In this document: in pieces, positions 6,193 to 10,942 of the stretch
How the letters are laid out: the number at the start of each line of letters is the position of its first letter
How positions within the stretch are numbered: position 1 is the first letter of the stretch
Assembly (NCBI GenBank): GCA_964648365.1
Contig: CAZYLK010000196.1
Span: 1 to 10,942 of the forward strand
Reading direction: 5' to 3'
From: SURF-32 sp964648365
Lineage (GTDB): Bacteria; Planctomycetota; Phycisphaerae; UBA1845
DNA: 10,942 nt
Notes under the pieces: generated by a model
What the model saw: only the letters and a program-made list of their open reading frames with translations
What the model was told of the DNA's origin: nothing
The model's database searches: none
Position numbers and translations under genes: made by a program

Positions 6193-7234
6193 TTCTGCTC
6201 TCGCCGCCGGCATGATGTATCTCGCCTGTGCTGCGGGCTGTGCGACGCCGCCGCGCACGCTGACGACGCCGCAGCGGCAGGAACTCGAAACACGATCGGT
6301 CGATTGCCTGAAGCGCGGGCTGACCTATGAGTTCAACCCGGCCGTGCGGACGCTGGCGGTTGAGGCCATGCAGGAGGTCGCCGACGAGGCGACGCTGCCG
6401 TGGCTCCGGGCGGCCGTGACCGACGTCCACCCGGGCGTGCGCTTCGCGGCCTGCGTCGCGCTCGGCGTGCGGCGGGACAGCGTGTCCCGGCAGGCCATCG
6501 AGGCACGGCTCCACGATTCCGACCGGAGTGTCCGACTGGCCGCCGTGTTCGCGATGCACCGGTTCGGCGACACAAGCCGCACCGGCGAACTGGCCGAGGC
6601 GCTCCTGTCCGATGCGGATGCGCTCGTTCGGCGCAACGCCGCCCTGCTGATCGGGCTGATGGAAGAACCCGGCGCGGCCACCGTCCTGGCCCGAGCGATG
6701 CGCGACCGCGACGCGGGTGTGCAGAACCATGCGCTGGAGTCGATGGCCGTGCTCGGCGTGCCCGAAGCGCGGGACCAGCTTGTGTTCCTGGCTAACAGCG
6801 GCATCGGTTCGCAGGAGGTTTTTGCGATCAATGCGCTGGCCCGCTTGAAAAGCCCTGAGCTGAACGACCTCTTCCGATCGAAGGTGGCGGACGGGATCCA
6901 CGCGGAAACGAAGCTCGCGGCCGTGCGGGCGCTCGGGCTATTGGGCAACAACGATGGGGCGGCGCTCGCGCGGCCGCTGGTCGAGCGCGAGCAGCGATTC
7001 CCCGCCACCGACCCGGACGACAACACGGCCGATCGCACCCTGCGCGTACGCATGTTGGCGATCGCCGCGTTGGGGGCGACCGGCGACGAAAGCGATCTGT
7101 GGATGCTCGACCGGCTGATGCAAGACGACGCCGACCCGCGATTGCAGATCAGCGCTGCCCGCGTCATCCTCGAGATCGAGCGCCGCCGTCGCAGCGCTCC
7201 GCTGCCGTTCGCCGCCGGCGCGGCGAGGGAGTGA
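6053..7234 (+). CDS. HEAT-repeat putative lipoprotein
   Basis: Tandem helical pairs of the HEAT/PBS-lyase type cover roughly residues 95-380. Examples are NPAVRTLAVEAMQEVAD, HPGVRFAACVALG, DRSVRLAAVFAMHRFGD, DALVRRNAALLIGLME, and a final DPRLQISAARVILEIE. Such solenoids are binding scaffolds; no catalytic site is seen. The stretch LAAGMMYLACAAGCATPP (51-67) looks like the end of a lipoprotein signal with lipidated C63 (AAGC) or C59. The start is uncertain. ATG 6053 overlaps the lnt stop (ATGA) with purine-rich DNA upstream and gives 393 residues, but the first about 50 residues come from repeat DNA. ATG 6212 leaves only nine residues before C63, too short for export. With Lnt as coupled neighbour, a lipoprotein is sensible. 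The C-terminus and stop lie in the left arm of repeat element 2. Confidence 0.82.
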   Translation: MRESGKSRGAHNALPRISDGLRRNRLRIPARRSHLPSLPYSLTPSLPSALAAGMMYLACAAGCATPPRTLTTPQRQELETRSVDCLKRGLTYEFNPAVRTLAVEAMQEVADEATLPWLRAAVTDVHPGVRFAACVALGVRRDSVSRQAIEARLHDSDRSVRLAAVFAMHRFGDTSRTGELAEALLSDADALVRRNAALLIGLMEEPGAATVLARAMRDRDAGVQNHALESMAVLGVPEARDQLVFLANSGIGSQEVFAINALARLKSPELNDLFRSKVADGIHAETKLAAVRALGLLGNNDGAALARPLVEREQRFPATDPDDNTADRTLRVRMLAIAALGATGDESDLWMLDRLMQDDADPRLQISAARVILEIERRRRSAPLPFAAGAARE

Positions 7235-7500
7235 TGGAGTGAGGGAGTCGGGATCCCGTTCAAGAAACTGTGGCACGGGCTTCCAGCCCGTGATTCCACT
7301 TGCTGGAAGCCGGCGCGAGGGATGCCCTGCGTCCGCGATGGCCCCCCTCGACGGCTTCCCAGACAGGCGCCGACCGCGGTCTCGCGTCGCCACGCCGGAG
7401 CCGAAGGCGTTCCGGACGCGGCTTCACACGTTGTCTTCCCTCACTCCCTCACTCCCTCACTCCCTTACTCCCTCACTCCCTCACTCCCTTACTCCCTCCC
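7226..7500. repeat. Inverted-repeat element 2 with octamer array and hairpin
   Basis: The left arm 7226-7249 reads GAGGGAGT-GATGGAGT-GAGGGAGT and contains the stop of the HEAT gene (7232-7234). The right arm 7441-7496 is seven exact-register octamers, TCACTCCC or TTACTCCC, preceded by TCTTCCC. Between them lie a GTGGCACGGGC-TTCCA-GCCCGTG hairpin (7270-7299) and unrelated-looking filler, so this copy is longer than element 1. It fills the 286-bp gap before mreD, which holds no other gene. The array is too short in period and lacks spacers, so it is not CRISPR. Confidence 0.85.
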
Positions 7501-7520
7501 GCTGCGGAGCGGCGTAGATC

Positions 7521-8033
7521 ATGCGCTGGCTCCCCGTCATTGCGGTCAGCCTGCTGGCGATCGTCGCGCAGACGTCGGTCGTCCCGCTGCTGGCGATCCG
7601 CGGCGCGCGGCCGGACCTGATCCTGGTGGTGGTGGTGTTCTGGGCGTGGCATCTGCCGTTTCCGCCGGCGGTGGGGATGGGTCTGGCGATGGGAGTCGCG
7701 GCCGGCCTGTTTTCCGCGGAGCCGGTCGGACTGTTCGCCGCGCTCTACCTGGCGGTCGCGCTGGCGGCGTATCGACTGCGTGAGTTCCTGTTCTTGCGCC
7801 ACGTGATCACCCAGATGGTCGTTACCGGCCTGTTCGCGGTGCTGGCGGCGATGGTGTTATCCGCGTGGGTTGCGTGGCAGTATCACGAGCCCGGACGCCC
7901 GGCGTCGATCTCGGGCACGCTGCTGGCGGGCGCCGCTTACACCGCGCTCTGCGCGCCCGTCATCCATCGCCCGCTGCTCCGCGCCGGCAGACTCCTGGGC
8001 ATCCCCGCGCCCCGCTACCGCTATTCGAGGTAA
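7521..8033 (+). CDS. mreD: Rod shape-determining protein MreD
   Basis: A 170-residue integral membrane protein with five or six hydrophobic segments (about 4-25, 31-48, 50-66, 68-86, 98-120, 130-148) and a basic C-terminal tail. The family-typical GARPDLILVVVVFWAW (28-43) and GVAAGLFSAEPVGLFAALYLAVA (58-80) support MreD, a membrane partner of MreC in the elongasome that guides side-wall peptidoglycan synthesis. Length is usual for the family (about 160-170). The start ATG at 7521 has a GGAG about 12 nt upstream, not ideal. Unusually, neither mreB nor mreC is next to it; it follows the HEAT gene after a repeat element. MreD-like small membrane proteins are weakly conserved, so a different ECF-like membrane protein remains possible. 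Confidence 0.82.
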   Translation: MRWLPVIAVSLLAIVAQTSVVPLLAIRGARPDLILVVVVFWAWHLPFPPAVGMGLAMGVAAGLFSAEPVGLFAALYLAVALAAYRLREFLFLRHVITQMVVTGLFAVLAAMVLSAWVAWQYHEPGRPASISGTLLAGAAYTALCAPVIHRPLLRAGRLLGIPAPRYRYSR

Positions 8034-8293
8034 CGGCGCAACGGCGCCCCAATACTCGCGGTATGAATGGCGCGAGTGATGGTGACGGTATTTCCTGCCC
8101 GTCAACGCATTTTCCAAGTTGCGTTCTGCGCCCCAACACTTCCGGCTTGAAAGCCGGGGCTCTGAGGGACTGCGTCGCTCTTTCCCCCGCGCCTTTGTGC
8201 CTCCGTGCCTGAGTGCCTCCGTGCCTTGCTTCTCCTCGTGCCTCCGTGCCTTCTTCTCCTTGACTTTCCCCCTCAAAGCGCAACGATATCCAC
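8034..8293. repeat. Intergenic repeats upstream of ispH
   Basis: This 260-bp gap holds no gene. TGCCTCCGTGCCT occurs exactly three times (8198-8210, 8214-8226, 8239-8251). GCGCCCCAA-T/C-ACT occurs at 8044-8056 and 8128-8140. A hairpin CCGGCTT-GA-AAGCCGG lies at 8142-8157 and a weaker one, AACGCA/TGCGTT, at 8104-8125. The pyrimidine-rich array runs up to about 40 bp before the ispH start, leaving no obvious ribosome site. The hairpins lack T-runs. Confidence 0.78.
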
Positions 8294-9136
8294 ATGCAGG
8301 TCAAACTGGCCGAACATCGCGGATTCTGCTTCGGGGTCGAGGACGCCATCGAGATTGCCGAGGCGGCCGTGCGCGAACGCGGCCGCGGCAACGTCATCGC
8401 GCTCGGGCCGGTCATCCACAATCCGCAGGTCGTCGAAAAGCTCGAACGCGAGGGGCTGAATCAATCCGGTTCGCTAGAGACCATCGAGCCCGGGCGCAGC
8501 GTGCTGATCCGCTCGCACGGGGCACGTCCGGAAACCTACGAAGAGGCGTCCGCCCGCGGGCTGAATGTCGTCGATGCGACCTGCATCCTGGTCAAGAAAG
8601 CCCAGGACGCGGTCAAGCAGCTTCACGACGAAGGCTATCGCGTGGTGATGATCGGCGATCCGAACCACCCGGAGGTCAAGGGCGTGGTCGGCTACGCGCC
8701 GGACGTGATCATCATCGACGAGAACTCCGACCTGGACGCCGTGCTGCCTTTCCGCGAGCGGTTAGGAATCGTGCAGCAGACCACGCACTCGCCCGAGTTC
8801 GCGGCGGACATGATGCGCCGCATCCTGGTCCGCCCCTTCCGCGAAGTGAAGATCATCAACACGCTCTGCCTGGAGGTCGTCCACCGTCAGGAGGCGGCCG
8901 TGAAGCTCTGCGCCGAGGTGGACGTGATGTTCGTCATCGGCGGCAAACACTCCGCCAACACCCGCGAAATGGTCCGCCTCTGCCTCGAACAGGGCACCCC
9001 CACCCACCACGTCGAAACCTGGGACGACGTCGAGCCGTCGATGTATGCCGGCTGCACCGTGGCGGGCGTGACCGCGGGGGCTTCGACGCCGGAGTGGATT
9101 ATTGGGGAGTTTGTGGGGCGGTTGGAGGGGGTGTGA
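8294..9136 (+). CDS. ispH: 4-hydroxy-3-methylbut-2-enyl diphosphate reductase
   Basis: The last enzyme of the MEP isoprenoid pathway. It reduces HMBPP to isopentenyl and dimethylallyl diphosphate with a [4Fe-4S] cluster in the cytoplasm. The 280-residue length is normal or slightly short (E. coli 316). Cluster cysteines C12 (RGFCFGV), C97 (VDATC) and C192 (NTLC) are present. Substrate residues are also present: H42 (IHNP), H75 (RSHGA), H125 and E127 (NHPEVKG), T164 (QQTTHS), S220 and N222 (KHSANTRE) and S264 (TAGASTP). The ATG at 8294 gives the canonical N-terminus MQVKLAEHRGFCFGV. No Shine-Dalgarno is visible upstream, only a repeat array, so initiation may be leaderless or SD-independent. 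It stands alone, 260 bp after mreD. Confidence 0.96.
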   Translation: MQVKLAEHRGFCFGVEDAIEIAEAAVRERGRGNVIALGPVIHNPQVVEKLEREGLNQSGSLETIEPGRSVLIRSHGARPETYEEASARGLNVVDATCILVKKAQDAVKQLHDEGYRVVMIGDPNHPEVKGVVGYAPDVIIIDENSDLDAVLPFRERLGIVQQTTHSPEFAADMMRRILVRPFREVKIINTLCLEVVHRQEAAVKLCAEVDVMFVIGGKHSANTREMVRLCLEQGTPTHHVETWDDVEPSMYAGCTVAGVTAGASTPEWIIGEFVGRLEGV

Positions 9137-9234
9137 GTCATGTCTCGCAACCAACCGACCTGATCGTAACTGTTTATCCCAAATACGCTTAAGTGCGCTG
9201 CCTCTGCCAAATTTTGCTCGCGCCGACATTTCAC

Positions 9235-9263
9235 TTGCAATTTTTGTGCATTACGACTATACT
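9235..9263 (+). promoter_or_regulatory. Sigma70-type promoter of the three-gene cassette
   Basis: TTGCAA (9235-9240) and TATACT (9258-9263) are separated by exactly 17 bp, one mismatch from consensus in the -10 and two in the -35. The surrounding DNA (about 9150-9300) is visibly more AT-rich than the rest of the window. The expected transcript start is near 9270, about 55 bp before the first start codon. It is the clearest promoter in the window. Confidence 0.72.
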
Positions 9264-9274
9264 CTGATACACTA

Positions 9275-9289
9275 TCGCTGTACAAGCGA
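9275..9289. promoter_or_regulatory. Dyad at the expected transcript start
   Basis: TCGCT-GTACA-AGCGA is a perfect 5-bp inverted repeat with a near-symmetric centre, placed 11 bp after the -10 box. A protein bound here would block initiation. The cassette encodes two putative DNA-binding proteins (RHH-like and XRE-like), so autoregulation is plausible. The site is short, and chance occurrence cannot be excluded. Confidence 0.4.
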
Positions 9290-9324
9290 CGGCGATTCAG
9301 TGACGCTTTGCTGTGGAGAAAGAA

Positions 9325-9639
9325 ATGGCAGTCGACAATGAGAGCGTAAAGGGACGAACCCGGAAGTCCGAGAAGAGCATCCCCCCCCGTGTGGTCTTCG
9401 AGATGACCCCACCAATGATAGCCGAAGTTGAGCGCATCCTCTCCGTCTGCGATCTGGGGAAGGCCCCTGAGGTGTTTCGGCGCGCGTTCACGCTTCTCCG
9501 CATCCACGTCGATGCGGCGCTGCGCGGACAACAGATCATCCAGGTCGATCCCGAGAATCCTAGCGAGCGATACATCATCACATTGCCCTTCGTCGTAAGG
9601 AAGCCCGAAGAGAGCCCAACACATGGAAGAAAGAGCTGA
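9325..9639 (+). CDS. Small ribbon-helix-helix-like protein
   Basis: 104 residues with a basic N-terminus (GRTRKSEKS). Then comes a pattern fitting the RHH fold: strand PRVVFEM (21-27), helix PPMIAEVERILSVCDL (29-44), a turn with G45, and helix APEVFRRAFTLLRIHVDAAL (47-66). A hydrophilic, probably strand-forming tail follows (QQIIQVDPENPSERYIITLPF). RHH proteins bind DNA as dimers, often as antitoxins or autorepressors. The sequence is atypical, and a non-DNA-binding adaptor is possible. The ATG at 9325 has GGAG about 8 nt upstream; the in-frame GTG at 9313 lacks one. First gene of the cassette; its end overlaps the next gene by 17 bp, implying coupled translation. Confidence 0.7.
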   Translation: MAVDNESVKGRTRKSEKSIPPRVVFEMTPPMIAEVERILSVCDLGKAPEVFRRAFTLLRIHVDAALRGQQIIQVDPENPSERYIITLPFVVRKPEESPTHGRKS

Positions 9640-9985
9640 TGCGGAACAGGAACTGGAAACTGAATCAGGGCAACCGGGAGGTTCAAGCCCAGTAGACTTG
9701 GAGAACAAGGATCCGTACCTCATTCGCGCGCGGGTCGAAGCCGAGATTCGGAAGGCTCGGGCGCGCACGGCGGATCGAGTCGCCTTGGTTCTCGTCTCGG
9801 CGGTCGTAGGGTCGTTGCCACTCTTTCTGCTCGCGGTGGCGCTTAGTGGCGGAACCATATCGACGGACGCCATATCGACGATCTTCGGCAAGTGGTACGA
9901 TGTCGTGAGCCCGCTGGTCGGTACGGCGATTGGCGCACTCTTCGGCATCGCGATCGCGCGTCCGGGCAGTGACACCGCGCGATAG
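9623..9985 (+). CDS. Small two-pass membrane protein
   Basis: 120 residues. An acidic, disordered-looking N-terminus (1-30) precedes a charged helix (YLIRARVEAEIRKARARTA, 32-50). Then come two hydrophobic segments, about 53-75 and 94-112. The second contains G100-x3-G104-x3-G108, a glycine-zipper pattern used for tight helix packing in oligomeric membrane proteins. Short hypothetical membrane proteins with a similar PLVGTxxGxxFG segment are common; I know no function for this one. The start at 9623 overlaps the upstream gene, and the next gene follows after 18 bp. In context it could be the membrane effector or anchor of the cassette; this is inference. Confidence 0.72.
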   Translation: MEERADAEQELETESGQPGGSSPVDLENKDPYLIRARVEAEIRKARARTADRVALVLVSAVVGSLPLFLLAVALSGGTISTDAISTIFGKWYDVVSPLVGTAIGALFGIAIARPGSDTAR

Positions 9986-10003
9986 GGAACGGAGTGCTGC
10001 TGC

Positions 10004-10924
10004 ATGGCTGTGGAAGAACCAGTCGACACGCTCAAGCTGGAGCCGCCGGATACTTATCGCGTCTGTCAGCCGGACCCTTCCGACCCCCTCAAGGTCTATA
10101 TCGGCCTTCCGCTCACGAAGACGTTGCCGGGCGATCCTCATCTGCTGCTCGCGGACAGGGCCGCGGCCACCCTTACTGCCGTCGGCTTCTCCTGCTACAA
10201 CCCCGCGCGTGAGACTCCCTGTGGGTCAGATCACACGCCGGAGCAGGTCTACTCACGCAACTACTCCGCTGTCGCCGAAAGCGACCTGATCCTCTTCATC
10301 CGAATCGCACCGTCCATCGGGATGGGCGAGGAGGCTCAGATCGCGGCCAATCAGATACTTCCCTACTGCTACATTCGACCAACCGCCTCTCAGAACGATC
10401 TTACTCCGCTCTTGGGGGGGCTTGCCAATGTTAAATGCGCCCCCAGGCACTCGGTATCCATCGACCAACTCGACGACTTACACCAGCTTCACGATGGGCT
10501 GCACGCCATCGTCACGTGCCCGGAGTTCCGCAACGTATACGCCGTTCGAGACGCGCGCCGCGCCGCCTATCGCGCTCTTAGGACTAAGTCGCTGGGGCAA
10601 GCGATTTGCGAATTGAGACTTAGCAACGATTGTGGACCCGACACCCTGTCGTCCGGCTACGGCATCGTTCCCGCCGCTATTTCCAGGCTGGAGAGCGATC
10701 CGCATGCGCTCGCCGGGGCTTCCTTGGCGCATGTGGTTGCCGTGGCAGATGCGGTCGGTGGACGAGTAGTAGTGCCACCCTCGACTGATGGTGGCATCTC
10801 GATTACGCGGCGCGACGGTTTGCCGCCGTCCATCTCGCGGGAACGCGCTGTCAGATCCGCCCTCGCCGCCACCCCCACCAAACCCAAGCTAGAGTCCTTG
10901 ACTCCCCGTTTCCGTTACACTTGA
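10004..10924 (+). CDS. Nucleoside deoxyribosyltransferase-like/XRE HTH protein
   Basis: 306 residues with two domains. The N-terminal part (about 29-125) matches the nucleoside 2-deoxyribosyltransferase-like fold. It has strand KVYIGLPLT (30-38, Y32), helix and GFSCYNPA (61-68), DHTPEQVYSRNYSAVAESD (76-94), and PSIGMGEEAQIAAN (103-116) with acidic E109/E110 where the family carries its catalytic glutamate. The C-terminal part (about 196-256) has an XRE-like helix-turn-helix: LGQAICELR, a divergent second helix, GIVPAAISRLES (220-231), then SLAHVVAVADAVGG. A basic tail ends the protein. Real NDTs exchange bases on deoxynucleosides, but many relatives cleave or only sense nucleotides, so the activity is open. 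From memory, similar NDT-like/XRE fusions exist as uncharacterised regulators. ATG 10004 follows GGAACGGAG by about 9 nt. GC appears lower than in the housekeeping genes. Confidence 0.78.
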   Translation: MAVEEPVDTLKLEPPDTYRVCQPDPSDPLKVYIGLPLTKTLPGDPHLLLADRAAATLTAVGFSCYNPARETPCGSDHTPEQVYSRNYSAVAESDLILFIRIAPSIGMGEEAQIAANQILPYCYIRPTASQNDLTPLLGGLANVKCAPRHSVSIDQLDDLHQLHDGLHAIVTCPEFRNVYAVRDARRAAYRALRTKSLGQAICELRLSNDCGPDTLSSGYGIVPAAISRLESDPHALAGASLAHVVAVADAVGGRVVVPPSTDGGISITRRDGLPPSISRERAVRSALAATPTKPKLESLTPRFRYT

Positions 10925-10934
10925 GTCAAGTTTT
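10897..10934 (+). terminator. Stem-loop with T-run at cassette end
   Basis: CTTGACTC (10897-10904) pairs perfectly with GAGTCAAG (10923-10930) around an 18-nt loop and is followed by TTTT (10931-10934). It overlaps the stop codon TGA (10922-10924). The stem is short and the T-run brief, so it is a weak intrinsic terminator at best, but its position fits the end of the operon. Confidence 0.45.
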
Positions 10935-10942
10935 GGGTCATG

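Noticed and set aside
7441..7496. Regular array of short repeats that could suggest CRISPR
   Set aside because: The period is 8 bp with no spacers and no cas genes nearby; it is a simple octamer array forming one arm of an inverted repeat.
8119..9192. 357-codon plus-strand frame overlapping ispH
   Set aside because: Starts in the intergenic repeat and is out of frame with ispH, which is intact.
9133..10942. Short matches (GAGTC, GTCATG) at both ends of the right-hand cassette as attachment sites
   Set aside because: Only 5-6 bp long, expected by chance; no integrase or tRNA is adjacent in the window.

Overview
The window looks like a GC-rich bacterial chromosome segment, most likely from Planctomycetota. 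The host call rests on dispersed hairpin repeats of a kind I associate with that phylum. Examples are GGCTGAAGCC hairpins, GTGGCACGGGC-n5-GCCCGTG hairpins, TCACTCCC octamer arrays and TGCCTCCGTGCCT arrays in nearly every intergenic gap. The gene content fits a diderm host with the MEP isoprenoid pathway and tyrosine catabolism. The host call is inference; no rRNA or tRNA is present to test it.

Left arm, minus strand, transcribed from 3783 towards 367. A conserved protein of unknown function (2809-3783) is followed by fumarylacetoacetase fahA (1100-2524), the last enzyme of tyrosine/homogentisate breakdown. Then, only 10 bp past the fahA stop, comes a HEPN/AbiU2-like protein (367-1089). Three 17-bp dyads spaced exactly 20 bp apart (2626-2682) lie upstream of fahA and look like an operator cluster. 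fahA carries a perfect nine-unit pentapeptide array (15 bp x 9) that accounts exactly for its extra length over human FAH. Positions 1-366 hold repeats and no convincing gene.

Middle, plus strand. After a 380-bp repeat-filled divergent gap come lnt (4164-6056, apolipoprotein N-acyltransferase), a HEAT-repeat putative lipoprotein (6053-7234), an orphan mreD (7521-8033) and ispH (8294-9136). The HEAT gene is bracketed by two copies of an inverted-repeat element whose arms are TCACTCCC octamer arrays. The left arm of each copy supplies the last codons and stop of the preceding gene. The first copy also reads into the N-terminus of the HEAT protein. lnt and the HEAT protein are connected, since Lnt completes lipoprotein maturation.

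Right arm, plus strand. At about 9140 the base composition drops by eye and a compact cassette begins. It has a near-consensus sigma70 promoter (TTGCAA-17-TATACT), a dyad at the expected transcript start, and three closely packed genes. These are a small ribbon-helix-helix-like protein (9325-9639), a two-pass membrane protein with a GxxxGxxxG segment (9623-9985), and a two-domain protein joining a nucleoside 2-deoxyribosyltransferase-like domain to an XRE-type helix-turn-helix (10004-10924). A stem-loop with a T-run overlaps the last stop codon. This is the best candidate in the window for an undescribed system, possibly defence- or stress-related; that role is a hypothesis from architecture only.
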